A program made the translations under genes and the position numbers. Below the pieces are notes generated by a model. That model saw only the letters and a program-made list of their open reading frames with translations, ran no database searches and was not told the origin of the DNA. From assembly GCF_003010965.1 (NCBI RefSeq), contig NZ_PGGM01000001.1:372001-436000 (forward strand): DNA of 64,000 nucleotides, given 5' to 3'. Shown one piece after another: positions 47,226 through 54,864 of this stretch. How positions within the stretch are numbered: the stretch's first letter is position 1; every line of letters starts with the position of its first letter. The DNA is from Phyllobacterium sophorae. GTDB lineage: Bacteria; Pseudomonadota; Alphaproteobacteria; Rhizobiales; Rhizobiaceae.

Positions 47226-48713
47226 ATGACACCGACCGAACACGACCGTCTATCAACCAGCACACTCCATCGTCTCGCAAAGGATGTGAATCGGCCGGAA
47301 TACAGTAGGGGCCAGGTCCGGACCGGCATCGTCCATATGGGTATTGGCGCATTCCACCGCGCGCACCAGGCAGTCTATACGGACAGTGTTCTTGCCAGCG
47401 GCGACAATAAATGGGGCATTCTCGGCGTTTCATTGCGTAGCGGTGATACGCGCGATGCATTGGCGCCGCAGGACGGTCTCTACACTGTTGCGACGCGCGA
47501 CGGCAGCGGCGACAGCTTCCGTGTGATCGGCAGCATCGAAAAGGTGCTGGTAGCACCGGAAAACCCGGAAGCGGTGCTTGCCGCGATGGTTGATCCCGAA
47601 ATCAGGATCGTCTCGCTGACGGTAACCGAAAAGGGCTATTGTTATTCTCCTGCTTCCGCATCGCTGGACGAGAGACACGAAGATATCGTCCACGATCTGG
47701 CCGACCCCGCCACGCCGCGCTCGGCTATCGGCTTCATCGTCGAAGCCCTCGCCCGTCGCCGCGATAATGGCACGGAACCGTTCACACTGCTTTCCTGTGA
47801 CAATCTTCCGGCCAATGGTGAAACCCTGAAAAGAGTTGTTATCCGTTTTGCCGAGCTGCGCGATTCCGGGTTAGGGAAATTCATTCGCGACAAGGTAGCC
47901 TTTCCCTCAACAATGGTCGACCGCATCGTCCCAGCGACAACCGATGTCGATCGTACGATTGTGGCCGAGGCGACTGGTCTTTCGGATGCGTGGCCGATCA
48001 TGACTGAGCCCTTTACGCAATGGGTGGTGGAGGATCACTTTCCTACCGGCCGGCCGGCGTGGGATAAGTTCGGTGTGGCGTTCGTTGACAATGTCGATGC
48101 CTTCGAGCTGATGAAACTGCGGTTGCTTAACGGCAGTCACTCGACGTTGGCCTATCTTGGCTACCTTGCCGGCCATGAGACCGTTTCCGACGTAATGAAA
48201 GCCGAGGGCTTCAATGCGCTTATCGAAGCGATGATGGACGACGAAATATCGCCGACACTTCCGCCGCTCCCGGGCTTCGATCTCGATGCATACAAGGCCC
48301 AACTGCGTGCACGTTTTTGCAATCCGGCACTGCGCCATCGCACCTGGCAGATTGCCATGGATGGCTCACAAAAGCTGCCGCAGCGCCTGTTGAACACGAT
48401 CCGCAAGCGGTTGGAGCAGAAACAACCCTTCGACCGTCTTGCTCTCGGTGTTGCCGGCTGGATGCGTTACGCAACGGGTTTCGATGAATCCGGAAAGGCA
48501 ATTGATGTGCGCGATCCGCTCGCCAATGAATTCAAACAGCGCACCGCCGGAAAAACATCCAGTGCCGACCTTCTCGATGCCTATCTCGGTCTTGAGCAGA
48601 TTTTCGGACAGGACCTTCCCGGGAACCTCGAATTCCGCCGGACCGTCGGCGATGCCCTGGCGAGGCTTTTACGGGAAGGTGCGGCACGAACCGTCGCGGG
48701 GAAAGCGCTCTAG
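47226..48713 (+). CDS. Fructuronate/tagaturonate reductase (mannitol dehydrogenase family)
   Basis: 495-residue long-chain polyol dehydrogenase. Rossmann motif IVHMGIGAFHRAHQAVYTD, the ATTDVDRTIV region, and the catalytic K-x5-NGSHS segment LRLLNGSHSTLAYLGYLAG. By context it should reduce fructuronate to mannonate (UxuB) and perhaps tagaturonate to altronate (UxaB); sequence alone does not separate these from mannitol 2-dehydrogenase, so no symbol is given. It follows uxaC in the same transcript. Confidence 0.88.
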   Translation: MTPTEHDRLSTSTLHRLAKDVNRPEYSRGQVRTGIVHMGIGAFHRAHQAVYTDSVLASGDNKWGILGVSLRSGDTRDALAPQDGLYTVATRDGSGDSFRVIGSIEKVLVAPENPEAVLAAMVDPEIRIVSLTVTEKGYCYSPASASLDERHEDIVHDLADPATPRSAIGFIVEALARRRDNGTEPFTLLSCDNLPANGETLKRVVIRFAELRDSGLGKFIRDKVAFPSTMVDRIVPATTDVDRTIVAEATGLSDAWPIMTEPFTQWVVEDHFPTGRPAWDKFGVAFVDNVDAFELMKLRLLNGSHSTLAYLGYLAGHETVSDVMKAEGFNALIEAMMDDEISPTLPPLPGFDLDAYKAQLRARFCNPALRHRTWQIAMDGSQKLPQRLLNTIRKRLEQKQPFDRLALGVAGWMRYATGFDESGKAIDVRDPLANEFKQRTAGKTSSADLLDAYLGLEQIFGQDLPGNLEFRRTVGDALARLLREGAARTVAGKAL

Positions 48714-48742
48714 GCGAAAGCCCTTGCTATCTCCATCTGATA

Positions 48743-48759
48743 GATTAATATATTAAATC
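48743..48759. promoter_or_regulatory. TTAATATATTAA operator before the ABC importer
   Basis: GATTAATATATTAAATC, a perfect 12-base palindrome TTAATATATTAA at its centre, 76 bases before the binding-protein gene. It shares the core of the gntR–uxaC and uxaA sites. Confidence 0.6.
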
Positions 48760-48831
48760 TCGATAACGACCGGATATGGGAACCCGGTCATGCCTGAAAA
48801 CGGGATATTGGGAATCAACAGGGAGGAAATC

Positions 48832-50013
48832 ATGATCCGCATTACACGCAGACAAGCCATTGGCGGTCTGGCAGCTGTCGCAACGCTACCGGCGACGCGT
48901 CTTTTCGCTCAATCCAAGCTGGCGCTGCCAACGTCACCCGTCGCGCTGAATGTCGCCGACGTGGCTGGCAATCTCGCGCTCACCCAGACGGCTATCGAAA
49001 ACTACGCCAAGGCGAAACCTGAGCTCGTGTCCAAGATCACCTTTACCAAGGCGCCGGCGCCGGAACTTCCGGGCAAATTGAAAGCCCAGCAGGCAGCGAA
49101 CAGACTCGATATCGACCTTGTCCTCACCGGCACCGACGCACTATCCGCCGGCCTTGAGCAGGACCTTTGGGTCAAGCTGCTGCCCGATCATTCCGCATCA
49201 TTACCAGATCTAGCTGCGATCTATCTTGAGCCTGCGCATCGCATGCTGGCGCTTGGCAAGGATCATGGCGTCATCGTCACCTATTACCCGTCCGGTCCGC
49301 TCCTCGAATACATGCCTGATCGTGTGAAAAAGGTCCCGGCCACGGCGGAAGAGCTTCTCGCCTGGGCCAAGGAAAATCCGAACAAGTTCCTCTATGCGCG
49401 CCCGGCCAATTCCGGCCCTGGACGTACCTTCCTGATGGGCCTGCCCTATCTTCTTGGTGACGCCGATCCGCATGACCCTGTGAAGGGCTGGGACAAGACT
49501 TGGGCCTATCTCAAGGAGTTGCACAAATATATCGAATACTATCCGACCGGTACCGGCGCATTGATGAAGGAACTCGGCGAGGGGACGCGCGACATGACCG
49601 TCTCCACGACTGGATGGGACATCAACCCGCGTGTACTCGGCGTGGTCCCGAAGGAAGCGGCTGTAGCAACGCTCAAAGGTTTCCATTGGGTGGCTGACGC
49701 ACACTACATGTGCGTGCCGAAAGGCATTGCCGACGAGAAGCTTGCCGTGCTTCTCGACCTGATGAGCTTCCTGCTCACACCGGAACAGCAGGCCTTTACC
49801 TATGACAAGGGCTATTTCTATCCGGGTCCGGCGGTAAAGGACGTGCCGCTTTCCATGGCACCGCAGGAAAGCCAGGATGCGATTGCCGAGTTCGGCCGCA
49901 AGGAATATGCCGACTGGATCGCCAACAATCCGGTGGAAATTCCGCTCGATCCGTCTGCGATGGTCGTCGCGTTCCGGCGTTGGGACGAAGAAGTCGCGGG
50001 CAAGAAGTCCTGA
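48832..50013 (+). CDS. ABC transporter substrate-binding protein, Tat-exported
   Basis: 393-residue periplasmic binding protein of the family 1 / polyamine-iron cluster. The N-terminus MIRITRRQAIGGLAAVATLP is a twin-arginine signal (RR at 6–7, AxA-type cleavage about residue 26), so it is probably exported folded. The mature part has the PotD-like layout. ATG 48832 has GGGAGGAAATC just upstream; an earlier ATG at 48790 would spoil the signal peptide. The ligand cannot be read; the uronate genes on both sides suggest a hexuronate or oligouronide (inference). Confidence 0.85.
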   Translation: MIRITRRQAIGGLAAVATLPATRLFAQSKLALPTSPVALNVADVAGNLALTQTAIENYAKAKPELVSKITFTKAPAPELPGKLKAQQAANRLDIDLVLTGTDALSAGLEQDLWVKLLPDHSASLPDLAAIYLEPAHRMLALGKDHGVIVTYYPSGPLLEYMPDRVKKVPATAEELLAWAKENPNKFLYARPANSGPGRTFLMGLPYLLGDADPHDPVKGWDKTWAYLKELHKYIEYYPTGTGALMKELGEGTRDMTVSTTGWDINPRVLGVVPKEAAVATLKGFHWVADAHYMCVPKGIADEKLAVLLDLMSFLLTPEQQAFTYDKGYFYPGPAVKDVPLSMAPQESQDAIAEFGRKEYADWIANNPVEIPLDPSAMVVAFRRWDEEVAGKKS

Positions 50014-50077
50014 TTGATGCTTGATTTGGTGCTGTCCGGGGGTTGCCCCGGATGGCATCCAGCTATGAGGTTGCCGG

Positions 50078-51145
50078 ATGCTGCTTGCGTCATCGCCATT
50101 CCATGAAATCCGCCTTGACCGCTTGAGCCGTGCTTTCGGCGCTCATAATGCGCTGAAGGACGTATCGCTCAATATTCGCAAGGGCGAGTTCATAGCTCTG
50201 CTCGGGCCGTCGGGGTGCGGCAAGTCCACGGCACTCAACTGCATTGCCGGACTGCTCTCGACAACGGGTGGTGGTATCTTCATCGATGACAAGCGCATCG
50301 ACACGCTGAAGCCGGAGGACCGTGGCTTTGGCATGGTCTTTCAGAATTATGCGCTGTTCCCGCATATGACGGTGCGCCAGAACATCGGCTTTGGCCTGAA
50401 AATGCGCAAGGTCGCCAAGGCGGAGATCGAAAAACGCGTCGAAGAAGCTTTGAATCTTGTGCGACTCCAGGGGCAGGGTCACAAGCTGCCGGGTCAACTG
50501 TCAGGTGGCCAACAGCAACGCGTGGCCATCGCCCGTGCCATCGTGATCGAGCCGCCGCTGGTGCTCATGGATGAACCGCTTTCCAACCTGGATGCCAAGT
50601 TGCGTCTGGAAATGCGCGCCGAAATACGCCGTATCCATAACCAGCTCGGCGCAACCACTGTCTACGTTACCCATGATCAGGATGAGGCCTTGTCTCTGGC
50701 CGATCGCGTCGTCGTGCTGCGTGATGGCGAAATCCGTCAGGTAGGCAAGCCCAGCGATCTTTACGAACGCCCTGACCATTTGGACGTGGCTGAATTCATG
50801 GGCTATCGCAATCGCCTGACTGGCAAGGTTATTGCCAAAGATGGCGATCGAATGAGCGTTGCGGTCGGCAATGCGACATTGACTGGAACAGCACGTGCCT
50901 CACTGAAGGTCGGCGACACGGCCGTTATCGCTGCTCGCGCGGACGATGTCGTTGCCGGCACACGCTCTGATCAGGCAGTGGAAGCTGTCGTCGAAACCAT
51001 TGAATATCGCGGCCGCGAATTTGTTGGAACCGCGCGCACGCCGCAGGGCCTCGAACTTGTGTTTCATGCCCCGCAAACCGCTGAGCTCGGCAGTGCGATC
51101 TGGCTCACCATCGATCCGGCGCGTGCGCTGGCTTTTGCAGCGTAA
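50078..51145 (+). CDS. ABC transporter ATP-binding protein (PotA/FbpC type)
   Basis: 355-residue ATPase: Walker A GPSGCGKST near residue 45, Q-loop VFQNYALFPHMTV, signature LSGGQQQRVAIARA near 142, Walker B VLMDEPLSNLD, H-loop VYVTHDQDEAL, and a C-terminal TOBE domain (about 240–350). It is the single ATPase of the importer and would homodimerise below the two permeases. It begins 64 bases after the binding-protein gene; permease 1 starts 5 bases after its stop. Confidence 0.93.
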   Translation: MLLASSPFHEIRLDRLSRAFGAHNALKDVSLNIRKGEFIALLGPSGCGKSTALNCIAGLLSTTGGGIFIDDKRIDTLKPEDRGFGMVFQNYALFPHMTVRQNIGFGLKMRKVAKAEIEKRVEEALNLVRLQGQGHKLPGQLSGGQQQRVAIARAIVIEPPLVLMDEPLSNLDAKLRLEMRAEIRRIHNQLGATTVYVTHDQDEALSLADRVVVLRDGEIRQVGKPSDLYERPDHLDVAEFMGYRNRLTGKVIAKDGDRMSVAVGNATLTGTARASLKVGDTAVIAARADDVVAGTRSDQAVEAVVETIEYRGREFVGTARTPQGLELVFHAPQTAELGSAIWLTIDPARALAFAA

Positions 51146-51150
51146 TAGCA

Positions 51151-52056
51151 ATGACGAGCGCATCCTCCAATTCCCTCGACCACCGGATTTCGCTGCGCCA
51201 GCGCCTGGCGCTGCGCGGCATCGACGGTGTCACGCTTTTGGTGCTGCCAGCGGTGCTCTTTCTGCTGGCCGTGTTCATCTATCCCTTCATCTACGGCTTG
51301 ATCCTGTCCTTCAAGCCCAAGGAGGGCGGCACCTTTGCCAATTACCGGACGTTCTTCTCCGATCCGTTTTTGTACGACACGATTCTGACAACGCTCTGGT
51401 TGGCGGTCCCAGTAACGATCATCAGCATCGCCATAGCCCTGCCGGTCGCTTTCCGGGTGCGTCTGATGACGCATCAAAGACTGCTGACGACCATCCTTGT
51501 CCTGCCGGTAACACTGGGGACTGTGCTGGTTGCGGAAGGGCTGCTGAACTATCTCGGACCGCAGGGCTGGTTTAGCCGAACCCTCATGCTGCTCGGCATG
51601 ATCGACCGGCCGGTCAAGCTGACCAATAACTATTGGGGTGTTTTTTCTTCACTGATCATCACGGGCTTCCCATTCACCTTCCTGCTGACCCTGTCTTACG
51701 TTTCAGGGGTTGACCCGGCACTTGAGCAGGCCGCCGCGACCCATGGCGCCGGAAGCTGGCAGCGCTTCCGCCATGTAATGCTGCCTCTGCTGGTTCCGGG
51801 CCTCGCCATCGCCTTCTGTTTGTCCTTCGTCCAAGCCTTTGCCGTATTCCCCTCGGCAGTTCTGCTCGGCGCGCCCGCGGGACCAACGCGTGTCATTTCG
51901 ATTGCTGCCTATCAGGCGGCGTTCGAGCAGTATGACTACTCGATGGCGTCGGCAATTGCGATGATCATGGCGGTTGTTCAACTGCTTATCGTGGTAGCGG
52001 TGCTCGGCATACGCAACATGTTCTATCGCGGCTCGACCGCAGGCGGAAAGGGCTGA
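51151..52056 (+). CDS. ABC transporter permease 1 (PotB-like)
   Basis: 301-residue inner-membrane permease with about six helices and the BPD_transp_1 EAA loop EQAAATHGAGSWQRFRHVMLPLLVPG near residue 190–215. N-terminal helix LVLPAVLFLLAVFIYPFIYG. It pairs with permease 2, which begins 2 bases after its stop; strong coupling is expected. Confidence 0.92.
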   Translation: MTSASSNSLDHRISLRQRLALRGIDGVTLLVLPAVLFLLAVFIYPFIYGLILSFKPKEGGTFANYRTFFSDPFLYDTILTTLWLAVPVTIISIAIALPVAFRVRLMTHQRLLTTILVLPVTLGTVLVAEGLLNYLGPQGWFSRTLMLLGMIDRPVKLTNNYWGVFSSLIITGFPFTFLLTLSYVSGVDPALEQAAATHGAGSWQRFRHVMLPLLVPGLAIAFCLSFVQAFAVFPSAVLLGAPAGPTRVISIAAYQAAFEQYDYSMASAIAMIMAVVQLLIVVAVLGIRNMFYRGSTAGGKG

Positions 52057-52058
52057 CC

Positions 52059-52904
52059 ATGATCCGCGATACCACTATTGGCGCAAAACTCTGGATCACT
52101 GCCGTATGGGTCGTGGTTGCCTTTTTTGTCATCAATCTCCTGGCCATGATCGCTACGGTGATCATGTCCTCTTTCGCCACGCGCTGGCTCGGCACATGGT
52201 TGCCGGCGGGCTGGACAACAAATTGGTATTTCACGGCCTGGTCGGAATTCCAGCTCAGCGACGTTCTCATCGTCACCTTCCAGATAGCTTTCACCGTGGT
52301 GGCGCTTTCCGGGCTTCTGGGCGTGACCGCCGCCTATGCTCTTGCGCGGCGTGACTTTCCCGGCAAGAAGCTGGTCATGCTGCTTTTCCTTCTGCCCCTG
52401 CTGGTACCGCCGATCACCTTCGGTATTCCGCTAGCGACAGTGCTGTATCAGGCGGGCGTCGGCGGTACGTTTTGGGGCGTCGTTCTTGCCAATCTGGTGC
52501 CAACGGTTCCCTTCGTGATCCTTGTCATGATTCCGTTCATCGAACAGATCGATCCCAAGATCGAAGCGGCGGCACGAGTGTTCGGTGCGGGCACATTCCA
52601 GCTGTTCGTGCATGTGCTGCTGCCCATGCTGTTACCGGGCATCCTCGCGGCCTTGCTGCTCGTTCTGGTGCGCACTGTCGCGATGTTCGAGCTGACCTTC
52701 CTGACCGCAGGGCCGACCAGCCAGACACTTGTCGTTGCGCTCTACTACTCGGTGTTCGCCGCTGGTGTCCGTGCCGTGCAATCGATCGACGCCATGGCGG
52801 TGGTCTACATGGTGACCACCCTCATATGGCTGCTGATAGCACTTCGCTTCGTCAATCCCACGCAGATCGTCGCGAGAGCCAAGCAACAGCAGACCACGGC
52901 TTGA
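52059..52904 (+). CDS. ABC transporter permease 2 (PotC-like)
   Basis: 281-residue partner permease: first helix AVWVVVAFFVINLLAMIATV, EAA loop EAAARVFGAGTFQLFVHVLLPMLLPG near 165–190, and six predicted helices. Last gene of the importer operon; a terminator follows. Confidence 0.92.
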   Translation: MIRDTTIGAKLWITAVWVVVAFFVINLLAMIATVIMSSFATRWLGTWLPAGWTTNWYFTAWSEFQLSDVLIVTFQIAFTVVALSGLLGVTAAYALARRDFPGKKLVMLLFLLPLLVPPITFGIPLATVLYQAGVGGTFWGVVLANLVPTVPFVILVMIPFIEQIDPKIEAAARVFGAGTFQLFVHVLLPMLLPGILAALLLVLVRTVAMFELTFLTAGPTSQTLVVALYYSVFAAGVRAVQSIDAMAVVYMVTTLIWLLIALRFVNPTQIVARAKQQQTTA

Positions 52905-52927
52905 CGCTCGCCAAACGGCGAAAGCAA

Positions 52928-52953
52928 ACGGGAGCCAATGGCTCCCGTTTTTT
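52928..52953. terminator. Terminator between the importer operon and uxaA
   Basis: ACGGGAGCC AAT GGCTCCCGT hairpin with six T on plus, between convergent transcription units. Confidence 0.85.
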
Positions 52954-52978
52954 CAAGTGCAGCAGCTGACAATCTGAC

Positions 52979-54505
52979 CTACATGGTTGCGCCGATCTGC
53001 CAAGGCACGAATTCTGCATCGCCATAGCCGAGCTCTTCCGATTTGCTGCGTTCGCCCGATGCGACTTTCAGGATGTGCTCGAAGATCTCGCGGCCCTTGT
53101 CTTCGATCGACACGCCATCGAGAACATCGCCGCAATTGATATCCATGTCCTCGATCATCTGATTATACATGGGCGTATTCGTCGCGAGCTTGATTGAAGG
53201 TGTCGGCTTGCAGCCATAGGCCGAGCCGCGCCCGGTGGTGAAGGCAAGAACGTTGGCTCCGCCGGCAACCTGCCCTGTCGCCGAAACCGGGTCGTAGCCA
53301 GGCGTATCCATGAAGACGAGACCATGCGCAGTGACCGGCTCCGCATAGCCATAGACTGCTTCCAGCGGGGTCGTGCCGGATTTGGCGACAGCGCCCAGCG
53401 ACTTTTCCAGGATGGTGGTCAAGCCGCCGGCCTTGTTGCCCGGTGAGGGATTGTTGTTCATTTCCATCTTGTTGCGGGCAGTATAATCCTCCCACCAGCT
53501 GATGATCGATTGCAGACGGTGTACCGCCTCAGGATTGGACGCACGTTCAATAAGAAGGTGTTCTGCACCATAGATTTCCGGCGTTTCGGAGAGAATAGCC
53601 GTGCCACCCTGCTGCACGAGAAGATCAACGGCAGCGCCCAGCGCTGGATTGGCAGTAATGCCGGAATAGCCATCAGAACCGCCGCACTGCAATGCCAGCA
53701 TCAATTCTGATGCGGGGATGGTCTCGCGCCTGACATTCGCCGCGGTCGGCAGCATGTCGCGCACAGCGGCGACGCCCGCTTCCATCGTCTTGCGCGTACC
53801 ACCCACCTCCTGGATTGTCAGGCTGCGGAATGTGTCGCTCTCGACAATGTTGTACGCTTCTTTCCAACGTCCGATCTGGAACCCTTCGCAACCGAGACCG
53901 ACCATCAGCACTGCGGCGATGTTCGGATTGGTCGCATAGCCCCACTGGGTACGCTTCAGTACTTCGTAGCCCTCGCCCTTCACGTCAAGCGCGCAGCCGC
54001 CGCCATGGACGAGCGGGATGATACCGTCGACCATAGGGTAGTCATCGAGCAAGCCCGATTTCTGCACGGCTTCCGCAATGAAGCGCGCAACGGAGGCAGA
54101 ACAGTTCACCGAGGTCAGAACGCCGATATAGTTGCGGGTTCCGGCGCGGCCATTGGCCCGGCGGAACCCCTCAAAGGTCGCACGCTGCTCGGCTGGCACA
54201 ATGCCGCTCGCGTTGACTGCGTGTGCCGCATCGGGCTCGCGAACGAAATCGCTGTAGTTAAGATTGTGCTCATGCACCCATTCGCCGGGTTCAATCCGTT
54301 TCGAGGCCGAACCGATGATCTGGCCAAACTTGCGGACGGGCTCGCCCGCGGCAATCAACCGGGATGCGAGCTTATGCCCGCGCGGCACGCGGTCTGTGAC
54401 CGCCACCCCCTCAATGCTCTGGCCAATTTGAAATGTGTCGACTGCGACAACGACATTGTCGCTGGCGTGGAGGCGCAGATGCCTCGGTGCGTTAAGGGTG
54501 TCCAT
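52979..54505 (-). CDS. uxaA: Altronate dehydratase (UxaA family)
   Basis: Dehydrates altronate to 2-keto-3-deoxygluconate in the galacturonate branch. 508 residues with an N-terminal SAF domain (residues about 12–90, DNVVVAVDTFQIGQ) and the large UxaA catalytic part: VLTSVNCSASVARFIAEA, LVHGGGCALD, LQCGGSDGYSGITANPALG, and the C-terminal TTGRGSAYGCKPTPSIKLATN, with the conserved Cys residues that may ligate iron. Galactarate dehydratase is a close relative, but the uronate context favours altronate. A TAATATATTA box lies 18 bases upstream of the ATG. Confidence 0.93.
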   Translation of the reverse strand: MDTLNAPRHLRLHASDNVVVAVDTFQIGQSIEGVAVTDRVPRGHKLASRLIAAGEPVRKFGQIIGSASKRIEPGEWVHEHNLNYSDFVREPDAAHAVNASGIVPAEQRATFEGFRRANGRAGTRNYIGVLTSVNCSASVARFIAEAVQKSGLLDDYPMVDGIIPLVHGGGCALDVKGEGYEVLKRTQWGYATNPNIAAVLMVGLGCEGFQIGRWKEAYNIVESDTFRSLTIQEVGGTRKTMEAGVAAVRDMLPTAANVRRETIPASELMLALQCGGSDGYSGITANPALGAAVDLLVQQGGTAILSETPEIYGAEHLLIERASNPEAVHRLQSIISWWEDYTARNKMEMNNNPSPGNKAGGLTTILEKSLGAVAKSGTTPLEAVYGYAEPVTAHGLVFMDTPGYDPVSATGQVAGGANVLAFTTGRGSAYGCKPTPSIKLATNTPMYNQMIEDMDINCGDVLDGVSIEDKGREIFEHILKVASGERSKSEELGYGDAEFVPWQIGATM

Positions 54506-54518
54506 GATGTCTCCAATT

Positions 54519-54536
54519 CAATTAATATATTAGTTG
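54519..54536. promoter_or_regulatory. Operator just upstream of uxaA
   Basis: CAATTAATATATTAGTTG, nearly perfect 18-base palindrome with core TAATATATTA at 54523–54532, 13–31 bases before the uxaA start, where it should block or overlap the promoter. Confidence 0.6.
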
Positions 54537-54864
54537 ACCGGAGCGAGGGTTGCAACGACGAACTACCACCTCGTCTGTGATAAGCGCTACGCAGAACGTC
54601 TTAAAACCAACTGACGAAACAGCCTTTTCTGGAAATAAATTCATGTGATTACAATCTAAAATTGCATAGTTGCAAATATTGCTGAAAATTATACAACTAA
54701 AGTTGCGGATTGACTACAACTTATAAGTTAATATATTCAAATTGATAGCGTTAGTTGCAGTTGTGCCAGTGCTCTCTTTTCGTTTTTCAATTTTGATCGC
54801 TTCATATTGTCCAAATAACTACCTGAAGTTGTAATTTCTCGATTTTCAATGATCAATTTTCAGA
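54537..54864. other. A+T-rich divergent control region with clustered short palindromes
   Basis: About 330 bases between divergent uxaA and the giant DUF11 gene, far more A+T-rich than the genes. It holds TTGCA-TAGT-TGCAA (54662–54675), CAACT-AA-AGTTG (54694–54705) and further CAACTT/AGTTG copies. No small gene is evident: the only ATG frame near the end (54849) stops after 18 codons. Confidence 0.55.
54728..54739. promoter_or_regulatory. Weaker TTAATATATT box upstream of the DUF11 gene
   Basis: TTAATATATTCA shares 10 of 12 bases with the uronate palindrome, but the right half is broken. It may belong to uxaA (223 bases away) or the DUF11 gene (137 bases). Confidence 0.35.
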
